Shown here: piece by piece, positions 50,179 through 62,576 of the stretch | Layout of the letters: the number at the start of each line of letters is the position of its first letter | Position numbering within the stretch: position 1 is the stretch's first letter | Source of the DNA: Lichina pygmaea | Taxonomy: Eukaryota > Ascomycota > Lichinomycetes > Lichinales > Lichinaceae | Direction: 5' to 3' | Assembly: GCA_963422465.1 (NCBI GenBank) | Contig: OY730171.1 | Span: 4,732,202-4,796,201 of the forward strand | DNA: 64,000 nucleotides | The notes under the pieces: generated by a model | Told to the model about the DNA's origin: nothing | What the model saw: the letters and a program-made list of their open reading frames with translations, nothing else | Database searches by the model: none | Position numbers and translations under genes: made by a program

Positions 50179-51231
50179 ATGTCGGACGAGATCAACTTCG
50201 AGCTCTCGGACGAGAACGTCGAACGGCATGCGATGGAGGTCGGGGACGAAGGGACTCGGGCGTTCCGCCGCCTGCTGGCGCTGCCGCGGCGCGGCACCTT
50301 GCTCTTCCGCGACAACGACGGCGCCATCAACTGGGAGCGCCCCGTCAACAAAGAGGCCATCCTCGGACAGACCCGAGGCGAGGTCACGGCCGTCACCTGC
50401 GGTCGCTGTCAGAACGGCCTGGGCCCGTTCAACAAGTGCGTCGTCGTCGAGAACTTCTTCTCCGGCTCCTGCACCAACTGCCACTACAACTCGCAAGGTA
50501 GCAGGTGCAACCTTCGTGGCGGTAAGTGCCTTTTACAAGTGGTTGGCGACAGCCTGCAAGCGCTTGCGATGCTGACGGACTGTGTGGCTTAGAAGCCCCT
50601 CCACGGGCTCGCCCCGCCGCCGCAAATGCTTCTGGCACCTCAGGTAGGTCACAGGATACTCTGCAAACTCCTGGCAACATCCCATAGAGCATCGCCGAGA
50701 CGTGGTAATAGCCTGGGTTGTATTACTAATGCTTGCATGTAAAACCCCTGCTGATTGGGCTGTAACGCTCGTATAGCCCCCCACAACATTACTCCAAAAG
50801 GGACGGGTGCGGCCCGGAGTGGCCTGCAGAAACAGCCGCCACATGGCTCCGACACGCTGGGTGTGCAAGACAGAGGCCGCCATCTATCCCGTCAGGACAT
50901 GATCCAGCGAGGGAAGGAGTTTCTGGAGATGGGTCGTCAGCTGTTGGACGACATCGAGGAGTGGACCAGGTTAGAAGAGGGTGTAGCCCGTGACGGACAG
51001 GACGGGGAGGCAGGGGAGGAGGGCGACAGCAATGCGCAGGGAGAACAAGAGAGGAGAGATGGTGATGGGCAGGAAGCGCAGGGGGAGGGACGCGAAAGTG
51101 GGCAGGAGGATCGGGGGAAGGAGCACAAGAATGAGCGGGGTGAACAGAAGACGATCGGTGATGGGCAGGAAGTGCAGGTGAAAGGAGAGCAAAGACAGAC
51201 AGGAAAAGCAGAAGAAGGAAGACAACGATAG
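50179..51231 (+). CDS. DUF3716-type cysteine-motif protein, function unknown
   Basis: Exons 50179-50521, 50593-50643 and 50777-51231 give 282 aa. The central segment (about 70-112) has the pattern CGRCQNGLGPFNKC, VVVENFFSGSCTNCHYN and GSRCNLR. This is the Cys-rich signature that I associate with fungal DUF3716, probably a small zinc-binding fold. The N-terminus is acidic, with a WERPVNKEAILGQTRGEV region that usually precedes this motif. The third exon encodes a helix (SRQDMIQRGKEFLEMGRQL, DDIEEWTRLEEG) followed by about 90 residues of Glu/Gln/Gly/Arg-rich low-complexity sequence (EEGDSNAQGEQERRDGDGQE). The role is unknown. DUF3716 genes are numerous and variable in Sordariomycetes, which fits its place in a repeat-rich stretch. 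Confidence 0.8.
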
Positions 51232-51548
51232 GCAGGGCGAGCAGGAGAAGAGGAACAAGGGAGATATCAAGTTGCAGGAAGCTTTGCAAGGCCACAGGCA
51301 ACGACGGCAACGATGTAGTACGGTACACAGACAAGCAGCCTGATTCACCTGCGACAACAGGTGTTGCTCTGTACATACGTGCGGTGCAGAACCCCGGTCA
51401 AGCTGGATTGGGACAAGCCTGCTTGGGATAACGAGTGTAAACACCATCACATGTTATTGCTCTTCCACGTGCGCGTACAGGGCAGTCTCCGAACCCTAGC
51501 TAGCTTCTCCCGACAACAAGACGACATCATGTCTTCTGCTGCACCCTG
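51232..51548. other. Intergenic, convergent 3' ends, nothing seen
   Basis: A short region between the ends of two convergent genes. No repeat or motif was recognised. Confidence 0.5.
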
Positions 51549-52413
51549 TCAGTCTATACAAAGGAGAAGCTGCCTGTGCTGAGTGACTCTGACAAGGGTG
51601 AATGTCAGCAGCACGTCATCTGCAAGGATATTATCACCAATGACCAAGGGGACGTCAAAGAATCCGAGTTGCCAGCTTCGAAAATCATCGGCCAGCTTGG
51701 CCATCACCCGTCGACGGCCATCGTATCCCTTCAAGCATGCCCAGTCGGACTCGATTTCAGGCCGGAATCGGCCACGATAGAGGTACATGTATTTAGGCTC
51801 GGGTTTGCCGAAGCTGAGATCGTACTGCCCGTCGTCTTGATCCCAAGCTTCGTAAAGCATCCAGACCGACTGGTCAGCAATGTCGACAGCGACGATGTGA
51901 GCCGTCTCAGCCCACACAATCCGCCGCGGCCTCTTATCATTGTCACAGGTTGTTTCCACGTGGATTCGACCCAGCGGGACAAAAGCATGGTCGGCTAGAG
52001 CGCAGCTGTGAGTGTTGACAAGGCTAGTGGCAGCGCAGCCACCGGACCCTCCACTAGCTGTACTTTGTTGCGAGGCAGCGTCGGAGCTCGGGCTCAGCTG
52101 GCGAAGGGAGCGTGCATATGGGGATGAGCCAAGCAAGCCCTCCCCAGAGCAGCGACCGTAGGTACTCTGTGGCAGACCTGATTTCGGAGGTGAACACCAC
52201 AGCTGGCTGCATGTACGTTCTCTCATCCTGAAGGTGACCTCGCATTCCCCAAGCTTGAACTCTCCTTCGCCTTCCTCAGGGATGTGCTCTTCCCCTGCTG
52301 GAACCGGAAAGGTGCAACAGTAGCTGCTGCCATAGAGCTGTTCCAGGCTGTGGTACTGGGCGTAGGCCGAAGCGATGACCGTCCCACCTGCCGAGGGGCA
52401 GGAAGTGGTCCCC
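51549..52413 (-). CDS. Hypothetical protein, probable 3' exon (partial)
   Basis: An open minus-strand frame of about 287 codons starts at a possible acceptor (TTTTTGTCAG ending at 52414) and stops at 51549. It begins GTTSCPSAGGTVIASAYAQY, then continues YCCTFPVPAGEEHIPEEGEG, EFKLGECEVTFRMRERTCSQ, a Ser-rich linker, and a well-structured region with PRRIVWAETAHIVAVDIADQ, SVWMLYEAWDQDDGQYDLSF, YMYLYRGRFRPEIESDWACL and SWQLGFFDVPLVIGDN. Composition and lack of repeats suggest a real protein, but I know no family for it. Upstream exons are not clear. A minus-strand hydrophobic segment (ALILVVLFVVLMVFLVTVIF) near 52800-52860 could belong to the same gene. Confidence 0.45.
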
Positions 52414-55400
52414 CTGACAAAAAGTCGTCATCAGCATGAGATGATGCTGCTCAGCTCGCGTCGAGAACAGTGACTGGTGAAGTCAGTGTTTTCAATGGCA
52501 TCAACAGTCACGGCAGCCCGGCGATATCTGATCCACGACACGAATGATTGACGTTGGGATGGTGAAAAGCGTGGGTCATCGTCAACGCGACCAGCGATGT
52601 CATGCCACCAAGGTCAGCAGCGATCACGACGACCCATCTTCTTACACACTGGTAGGCTAAATAGCGAGAGAAACAATCGTTGCACTCTGATGGCATGATG
52701 ATAGCCACCTGAAGTGGTGATTGGAAGCACTGATAAGGAGTAAAAGAACATAGGGAGGCATGGGGAGGGCACGGCACGGCGGCACGGGGCACGGCCGAAA
52801 ATGACAGTCACCAGAAACACCATCAGGACCACAAACAGAACCACCAGGATCAGGGCCAAGTCAACACATTCACTCCGTACTTCTGTACGCTCCGTACGTA
52901 CTCTGTAAACCACTGCGCGGTACATACGTACCTCGTACGTACAGTACATACCGAGATACAGTAGACAAGCCTCGAAGAACCCTCGAAGCACGAAGACACA
53001 CCAAAATGAAAGGCACGTACAGTACATACGTACATACGTACAACATACTGTACGTATCGCCGAGAATCCGTCAAGATCGACCAGGCACAGACAGATATGT
53101 AGCTGGGATGAAGTACCATACGTACGTACTTCCGTTCATAGTACATACTTCCGTACAGAGAAGAACATCGCCGACACAAAGACTCGAGAGACACTCCTGG
53201 CTCAACCAGCCACTGCCAGCCCAGCACAGCCACGATGACACAAACACGAATTAATCACCGGTACGCACAAGGCGCTGGGGCACCGCCAGACTCTGGAACG
53301 GCAGCAGACAGTAGAACATCTCTGCCTCGACTTCCTAGACTTCTAGCTCGAAGATGCATACCACAGTCTGTTAGATCGAGCAGCGCAAAAATTTTGTTTC
53401 TTGCAGAAATTCAGAGCACAGCCTTTTCGATTAGTCAGCGGCGCTCGAACCCGAGGAGTCTGTGATATGCGTTACGTAATAGGGAACACATGAGTACTTC
53501 GAAACATCCAGACGGACGCGGTGCAACGACGCCAGTTTTGTTGCTTTGTTTTTGTTTTCGTTTTGCTGCCTAGTAGTGTCAGGCCGCTGTACTTCCGTAC
53601 CGTCGTACGTCGCGGTCGCAGAATGACAAATCATGGCTGACGGTTGCGCTGACATGATCAGAGTGCGCCATGTCCGGGAGAGAGACGGAGACCAGCGACG
53701 ATACCGCCACTACCACCACCACCACCGTCACCACCACCGCCGCCGCCGCCAGCGGCTATCTTTGACGTGTCGAGATCTAGATCGTAAGTCAGCCTGTCAG
53801 AATGACGACGCTCGCCTGATGGAGCAGATCACATCTGCGTACGGTCCCCGAGAACATGCCCGTGGAGGTCGAGTTAACCTCGTATGGTGGTCGATCGATC
53901 GATCCAATTCGAGATACACACTTCGCTTCGCACCAAGCGACCGAGGACAACCGTGCGCGCCGCGCGCGGCCGCGCTCGACGGGGAAATGGCGTCGACGTC
54001 TCACCGGCCCTGCTCGAACAGGCTCAATGTGCCCCCAGCAGCTGAACAATACACCCTGTACGGAGGACTGTCCGATGATCACACCAACGAGCCTGGGCCC
54101 GCCGCACCGGCCACTCCCTCTGCTCCTTCGGGATTGGTTCCTGGATCCTTCCACCTTCCACCTTCCACCCAAGAGCAAGGCGGAGGACAACAGAGCGATC
54201 CCTTGGTGGTGGGCACATCATAAACCCAAGATGGCTTCCCTTCCATCCGTCCGACGACTGGGATTGGATCTTCAGGGGAGGGGGAAGCGATCCTCCCAGC
54301 GTTGCGCGCGAACCGTACTGTAGGGACGACGGAACCATGGGGGCCCAAGACGAACCTTCCGGACACGGCCGAAGGAGCGTTCCGCGGTATCGTCTCTCGA
54401 GCGCACCGACTGGCCGGGACAGGGATGGGCTTCTCGGTGCCTTTGGTCTCGTGCGCACTTGCGTCGATGACGTTGTCTCCGGTCTCCTAATGTTGCTCCT
54501 CAGGATATGCCCCCGTCGCGGGGACCCTGCATGGTCGAGGCACCAGGCTCGGACGAGGGACGTTTGTAATGACCCCGTACGAGTATCTTTTCCGTCCACC
54601 ACCAAGTCCGGTGCAGATGACCACGCGCACCAGGATAGCGCGCCAGATGACCAGGGACGCCACCGATCGGTCTTTCCTTTTGCCTTACCGAAGCCCGAGG
54701 GCCGGGTCGCCCTCCCAAACAACCGCCCACGCCGCCGTCGCCGCCTCGGTCGGTCGGCCAGGCAGAGATGCCTGCGCCGGTTCGTCGAGGCGATTACGTG
54801 TCGCGGCGGCGCCGTCGGCCATCGTCGCCAAACCGCGACCGCCGTCGAGCATGACGATAGTATCCGGCCTTTGGTGCGAGCGTGTGACGGCTCGGCGTTG
54901 GAAGCAAGACTCGGCCCCTGCGACTCGGGTGGTCGCTAGCGCCAGCGGGTGACCGGGCTGCACAGCTTACCGTACGCCGAGCGGACGCCCGCGGTCGTGC
55001 GACGTGGATCCTCGTTAGGGTCCCGGACGGTGCCTGCTTCAGTCAGCGTCGAGCGTCGAGTAATCCCAGATCGGGCACCGTACCAGTACGAGTACGATGC
55101 GCCAGAGTGACACCGGAGGATCACCACATTCCGACGCTAGAAGCGAATGCCAGGGCTCGTGCGCTGCGTATGGCGCGCCCCACTCCGGTCGCACTCGTCG
55201 GTACGAGGGTATTCGTGGTGCCTACCTCGGTGCCGGTCCTAGGCGCCCTGGGGCGCACCTGATGTGCCCGTTCTGTAACCATTATTCCGGTCCCTCCCCC
55301 GTCGCTCCAAATGTATGATGAGGGAGCACGGGGACGTCGTGATCCGAGCGGGGGAAGGACCTGCCTGAGAGTAGTCACCGAGTCACCGTCTTTTCGCCAT

Positions 55401-55801
55401 CTTTGCTTCTTGTCGAGGGTCATTGCACCATGACGACAGATCGCATGAACTGGCGGAGACGCCACAGCGTAGACGGTAGGTCCGTGTCCGACCTGTGAAT
55501 CGTGAAGGCACCTGGACCGGCCAAGCAACGAATAGAAAATCAACGGTTTCATCAAGATGCAACGTCATGGGGACAGGTTCCACGGGCCCTCTGCGCTGTC
55601 GGTCACAAGTCACGACATGACAGGCGGAACTTTCAACACCGGCGGCCGGAGACAGGCCCTTTGAGCCCCCGTGGTTGAGATCGAGTCCTTCCAAGGGCGC
55701 GTCGAGAGCAGCGTGGCGTTTTCGTGTAGTCTTTGACGTGTCAAGATTCTGGCCACCTGGGCACCTGCGGTTTATCTGATGGCGCGTCGATTGGCTCTGC
55801 C

Positions 55802-55838
<37 letters not shown>

Positions 55839-58800
55839 GGCGCGGGGGTTGTGCGATGCCTCGTACATATGTACTTCCGTAGACTGTTCTGCATTGGTCG
55901 TGGCGTCCGCTGCTGCAGACCCTTTCAGCCAGTTAACCATCTTTAGCCGCCGCGGCCGAGGCTGGCTCGTCGATGGAGACCAGCCCACGTCTGTAGACGC
56001 TACCGGACGAGCGTGGGGGATTTGGTGGCAGACTAACTGAACAGACGGCACCGCGAGATCTGGACTTTATGATGTGATGTGATGTGATGTGATCGGGGAC
56101 GAAAGTGTAGACGTGCCCCCCCCCCCCCTCCTTCCCCCCCAAACAAGTGTCGTTGATCGTGTCTCCACTCCGCGGGCCTGCGACCATCGTCGTGGTGTGC
56201 GGTCGAATCGGCCGTCACGCCCTTGACGGGTATCCAGTTCAACACCGATGGGCGGGCTGATAGGCCGACTTGTCACCGAAGCCAGTCATCGACGGATGGT
56301 TGGGGATACCAGGTCGTCAAAAGAGGCGATAGAGGCCTCGTACGAGGGTACCGTGGGCAGTTGACGGCGACGGCGATCGGGTTCCGTGGAGGGGAGAGCC
56401 TTGGTCGGTCCTAATGGAATGGGGTAAGCATCACGCACAACCAATTAGTTATAGCCGCAGAAATTCTGTACTTAGAGTACGCAGCGTGAATTGCAGTATC
56501 ACGAAGTATTGGGTGTTTCCACTCATACTTCCGTCCAGCAGTACGAGACACGGTCGGTGCTCTAGCAGAGCTGTTCAGGTGTCCGGTGGGACCCACGATC
56601 ATTTTGTTTCAAGCTGAGAGGTTGTGATTAACCTCGTACGTACGGAAGTACGGTTTACTTACATGGCCACGTACAGACCGCCGAATCTATCGCCCTGGCT
56701 TCAGCAACCAGCTCTCATCTCACGATACGTTTCGTGCGTAAGGTACAGTGAAGACAGTAGGACATACAATCATGAGTTGGAGGATGTATAGGCTCTTGTG
56801 ACCATGTCTTCAACCGCTTGGTTCGGCTTCTCTTTGAGAGAAAGTAATTGAAACGTACGAGGGACGAAGCGTACGGTGTTGTACTGAGTCTGATATGCAG
56901 ACAGAGCGTAGGTATCAACACGTGACGCCCCTGATCAACAAGGTCCTAGCCCAGCTCGATCCGGTGTCTCTGCTAGATGTCAGCTGCCAACAACGTCCGA
57001 ATCAATATCTTTGATAGAGAAAGTGGGAAGAGGGGAGAGGAGAGGATAAGTTCTCTATCTGCTCGGTCCTTTGAGAAAGACTTATGTTCTAACGCCCTCG
57101 TTCCTGGATCTTACGTACGGGAGAGTATTTCCGTACTGTTGGTGGAGATGGTAAGCTTGTTGAAAGACTAGTCGTACTCGCGCGCAAATCTTTTCGGAGC
57201 ACCGTTTCCATCAGCCGTGAGTCTAAAACGACAACGAGAGCAGCACCTGAAACATGCCCACATCATGGCCGATCCGCAGGAGGAACGGCTGCCGGTGGTC
57301 ATTCTCCCCGGTAGCGGAGGTGGGTATCTTGAGAAGCAAGCGCGACTCGCTGCCCCAGTGCCAACTGCCATGCCACCCCATATTCTCCCGTTCTAGGTGC
57401 CGAACGATCTTGTCGAACCTCGAGAAACGCCGCCGTCGTACAAATAAAAGCCGAGTCTTTGTGACACACAAACGCCAAGTGCGTGTGCATCCAGCATCCA
57501 TTCGCTGCGCCGAGCAGACTGATGCATCGCCCCAGATAGCCCAAGTGCAGGACTCATCGTCTGCCAAAAGAACAGATGGTCAGGAGCATCCGAGGAGCGC
57601 TGTCGATCGCCATCTGTTGATTGGTCCTTCCACCGCGATCGGACCCTTTCGCTACTGCACCCGAGAAGCACGCGCAGAGGAAGAGTGGACGAACGAGCGC
57701 TTTGATGGTTCCTTGCTGCGTTGCAGCAGTCCCCCATGCGAATGATAAGGACCAAAAGGAAAACACTGTCGAAATGCTGTGCCATCTATAAAGAATTCAG
57801 CGGCATCGATGTGCCGAGGGCAACCGGTCGCCACACAAAAGATAGGGGGTTTCCGGTGTGGCACGAGAGACCGGCTTCTCCAAACGAAGGACCGAGATCA
57901 CAGAGCCGATTCCAACCAAGAGGGAAGCGGGACCTGGCCAAAACGAGGAGCTGAGAGCCGCAAGCTTTAGGTTAGCCAGGGCCGAACGAAACAAAGAGGA
58001 GAGCTGCAGGGTCGAATCAGGCCTCAACTTAGACTTATCGTGGTGTGGGTAGCGCTGTCGTGGCTGTGTAGCGTGCGTCGCTACGTTAGCGACGGTACTC
58101 GGGTGGTCAGACCGAGCCGGATTGACCCCAGCGGCGAGCGGCGACCGCTCGAGCCGGGCCAGCCTCGCGCCGGGCGTGGCGACCGCGGAGGATTGGTCGG
58201 CAGCCATCGCTCAATTCTCCTATCATCGTGACCGCACCATGTAGGCTAATCTTGCGTCTCGGCAACAGGGCGGCAAGGTGAAACCGGCAGTCTCGGTAGG
58301 GCCGAGGACGACGACGACGCCGCAGGCTTTCACGATGCAGCCGGTCGTCGTGTCCGCTGCGCGGTTCGTGCTGAGCAGAAGCGAGAGCGAGCGAGCTGCA
58401 GATAAGGAAATCAGATGCACGGGGCAGCGTCTCGAGCTCGCGCACCGTCCTGCGCCGCGTCTGGCCCGGCCAGGACTTGGACCTGCGGACAGCAGAAGAC
58501 GGCGCCGACGGGACGACCGGCCGAGATGATGGTCGCGATCACGATCATCCTGACGTGCAGCAAGACGAAAGACGCGATACGACGTGCTGACGACCGAGCC
58601 GAACAATCGCCGACGAGAAGCCGGGCGAAAGCGACGGACGAGGCGACGGAGGGGGGGGGCAAGCGATCTGGGGAAGGCAGGTGACATGTGCCACCGCGTT
58701 TAGACCCCTGAACCCCGACCGAGTGTGTTGTTCTGTGGATCTGACGCTGCCTGAGCCAGGCGAGGTCGGTTGGTCCGTTGATGACATCAGCAGACGGACG

Positions 58801-60903
58801 ACCTTCCCCCCTCGTGACGCTCCTGCGAAGCCTCGCGTTTCCGAGAAGGCCAACGATAATGTGCCAGCACATCAACAAGTCACATGACCGTCTCCCTCTG
58901 TCACCCCCGTCACATCACGTCCCATCACACGTGGCCGCCAGCGAAGCCTGAGTAGTACCGACAGCACGTGGGATCGGACGGCGAGACGTACCGTCGTACA
59001 TGCGTGTCACGTGAGTAGACCACGGGCCTGGGCCGCACTCATACCCTGGGGCGGCACCCCTCGGAAACGGTAAGGAAGGAGGAGGGTATCGAGCCGGAAC
59101 CGGGGAAGCGTCCCCCCCCCCTCCAACCCAACTCGAAACCTGGTGCTTCCGGATCGGGCCCTGAATGTGGCCCAGCCACACCCCCACGCTTAGGCTTACC
59201 GCCGGTCGGCACATGCGCTAAAGTGACGTAGCCCGTACGGACGTAGGCACGGGTAGGCTGGTCGGTGCTCTGCCAGGCACGGAGTGCCTGACACGCCTGG
59301 TCTGTCGACGGCCAGGCATACGGAGCCAGAGCTCTGGGGGGGGGCAAGAGGGCCTAGATCTTCTGCCTACCGCAGACGACAGAATCACTCTGCCGGGCTT
59401 CGTTTGGCCTGTCGACGCCTACGTTCCGCTGCAGGAGAAACCTTCCTTGTACCGTCGTACCCTCGGCTCTGCTCATTTGCCCCGGCTACAGACCGACCGG
59501 GCCGACAGTCCGTCGGACCGTGGCAGCCAGGCCTACTACTCCGTACGGTACGTAACGTACGTTACGTACACCACCTCTTCTTCCCACCCGTCCTGACATA
59601 TTTTCGATTTTCGATTTCCCCTGAACTACGACAAGAATGATCGATTCTGGAGGCACAGCAGAAGGAGACGCTGATGTTTGTTGTTGTTTAAGAAGTAGCT
59701 AGATTTTCGGCGACTGCCCAAAATACATGGGGCGAGAGCAGACATGACAGGGCTTAGGGCTCCACACCCACAACGTCCAATTCCAACAAAAAATGCTGAA
59801 AGACGAGCGGCATGGGAGGCGGCGATCACGTGGCTCGACCCGTTCTTCTGGGCCCTTTTTTTTTTTTTTTTTTTTTTTTTTACTTGGAACGACTACTGTA
59901 GGAGAAGCCGAAAAAGAAAGAAACCAATGCGATGTTCGAGGATTGGAGAACATTGGTGTAGCTGGGGGTGGAAGGAATCATAAAAGGCGGTGACAGTGCA
60001 GTATCACAAAGCCACCAAAGGAGACAAAGACCGAAGAGAATCAAAACTTGTCTGGTTTCATTGGGGACCAGCCTGGAACGTGGCGAATTTTCTGTAGATA
60101 CAATACGTACAGCGGAGGCTTGACACGAGGCTGCGCGGATAAAATCCGGAGTGCCGTGTGGCCTTTATTTTATTTTGTTTTATTTTCCAGTCTGCGGAGA
60201 TGCGAAGCTGCGGCGGTAGTGTGTGAAAGTCCCAAGTAAAATAATATCAAATCCAACTCGTCGGTTTGATCGATTCTCCAACCCATTACTTTTTTCCTTT
60301 TACCTTTTCCCCGGCTTCGTCGGGCTCGGGATCCGCATCTGTCAACGGTCTTGACGCTGTTCCCATGTTTTGCGGCTGTCCGGCGCAGAACAGGATGACA
60401 CCAGGCATCACCACCGACACCTCTATGTCAACGTCTCGACCTCGTCGACGCTCAAGCATCTCCATCGCCACCTCCAACTGCCGCAATCTCGACCGGGCCT
60501 GACGCCCTAGATCATCGACGATCCATCCACCTGCCGACGCCCACGGAATTCGTGGGTCTTACCCCCCTCCTCTCGAGGAAAAAAGAGCCGCCCGTCCACC
60601 CCACCCGCGACTCCTTCTGCTCCTTCCCTGCGAACGCCCCATTTGGAAGGGCCGGAAGCTACAGTACCCGTAGATTCACCCCACGCACGCCTTGGTCCTG
60701 GTTGGTGTTGACATTTCAGAATTTCCAGGTCTCCTCGACGCGGGCCGATATATAGATGCGCGTCGACGTCCAATCCTTCTTCCTCGACCACCACCGTCGC
60801 CACGGACCATCTTAACCACACGCTGTTGCTGCCGCCCTCGACGACACCATCGATCATCAGCCTCTTTCGGCATCCCCCCTCGAGCGACCTGACGCGTCCA
60901 CTT

Positions 60904-60947
<44 letters not shown>

Positions 60948-62576
60948 CTTCGTTCTTTCAGGCATCGACGGCTGGTCCGACTGGCGCTCGCCGTGCCCGT
61001 CCTTCCTTTTGGAGGTCCTCCCTCCGAACGGGGACCGTCCCGATTGTTCTTTGCCCTCCGTCAGCTGGGTCTCGCCGCCGCCTCCGCCGCGTACGGTTTC
61101 ATCCTGACATCGGTGCCACGAGTGCGACGGGCCGCGTTTACTTCTCGTTCGCGCCACGGGGAGGCTGTCAGGGTGCGACCCACGGTCACCAAGTTCGGTT
61201 AGCATTTCAGCTTTCCCCCCCCACACTCCCCCCCCCCAGGGTCGGCCGTCAGACGGCCGTCAGCCTCGACGGCGTGCGCTCCGGCTCTCTTGCCTCGGCA
61301 GTCGACTCATCTCCGAATCTCGCTCGCGGTCTCGTGAGGTCCGAGCTGATCGCATCAGCGCCGCACGAAAATTACCCCTTTTCATCCCATCTTTCACCGA
61401 GCCCTCTGCCCTTGTCGGCTCCGCGGCGGAAGAGATCCGAGGCAGGATCGATCAGCTGCCGCTCCGGCCGCCGCGTTGGAAGCGAACAAGGACGACCGGC
61501 GAAAGGGAGGGAAAACGGCCCGGACCGGGGACCGACACCATCGCCCGTTTGCAGAAGAGGCAGGTTGCGTCGTGGTGCGCCGCACCTCGTGGGCGGGCCT
61601 TTGGTCGATCCAAACAGCCCCGGAGCGCAGCTGCGCGAAACCGACAACTACGCACCGCACACCCTCGTCCTTGCGCGCGCGCGCGCGCGCGCGCGCGCGC
61701 TCCCCCTCGCACAAGCACAAGCACAAGCAGACGCACTTCCTCCTCGTCATCCAAGCGCCACGACGATCAGGCCAAGCCGACAATCCTCTTCCCTCCCATC
61801 CTGTACGCCGGACCGAGCCACCCCCGGGAAGTCGGGAAGCCGCCAGAAGGAACAAAGAATCGCACGAACGAGACGCGCTCCGCGCTCGCCGAGCCCGACC
61901 GCATTCTACAGGTATAAGATCCGTCGGCTCCAGCGGGGAGACGCTCCAGGAATCCTCGTCGGCCAGCATTTCCTGACTCCTCCTCCTCCTCCTCCTCCTC
62001 CTCCTCCTCCGCCTCCACCTGTCGACCGTCCGCCAGGAGCTTGGGAGGCCGGCCAAGGCGCATCACACGTACATGGTTCCGTACCGGGTACGGACCGCGC
62101 ACCGACCACCGGCCCGGTGACATAACAGCCTACACCAGTAGAGTACGTACCGCATCCTCACTCCACCACGACGACAACGACGACGGCGCCATCCACCCCG
62201 ACTTCACCGCCGCTAGACGACGGGAGGCGCCATCTCTCCCGTTCTGCTGCGGTCGCGGAATCTCGAACGTGCCCTCCTTTTGGCTTTTCGTGCCGCGACA
62301 CGCACGATTGCGGGCCAACCCCCACCACCACCACCACCAAGACTCCCGCCGTTCGCTCCTGCGCCACCGCCGCTTCCGTTTGGCGAGCCACTACTGATTC
62401 GTGCAGCGACCGCCGTGGCCCTACCGTCACCACTACTAATACCACTAATACCTCCACTAATCCACCCTCTCCCGACCCTCGACCTGACCTAACCCCCCCA
62501 CACCGGCCTCGGAACGCCGAGCCATCGCCAACACCGCCGCCGCCGCCGCCGCCGCCGCCGTCGTAGTCTCGCGACC
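52414..62576. other. 10 kb without a recognisable gene
   Basis: Both strands were read, and only short, motif-free frames were found. Notable elements are a GTAC-rich stretch at 52885-53160; a CAC/CCG tract at 53710-53755; (GAC)n at 55807-55835, which gives poly-Ser in a minus frame; (tgatg)n and C13 at 56070-56128; T26 at 59856-59881; (GTC)n at 60903-60945; (GC)n at about 61673-61700; and (CTC)n at 61978-62010. The last 1.5 kb (about 61000-62576), with C/T-rich and CCG-rich tracts, is probably the promoter and a long leader of the DUF1752 gene. A minus-strand frame 55383-55940 is a weak gene candidate. Confidence 0.5.

Noticed and set aside
54024-54722. Minus-strand frame of 232 codons
   Set aside because: Composition is random-like (Ser/Arg/Pro/Gly), the opposite strand is equally open, and no motif or splice-supported neighbour exists.
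55383-55940. Minus-strand frame starting MVNWLKG, 185 codons
   Set aside because: It has a plausible start, but a poly-Ser run comes from a GAC repeat and no conserved block or splice signal was found. Too weak to list as a gene.
60902-62125. Plus-strand frame of about 400 codons upstream of the DUF1752 gene
   Set aside because: It is carried by (GTC)n, (GC)n and (CTC)n tracts and CT-rich leader-like sequence, with no conserved block. More likely promoter and leader.
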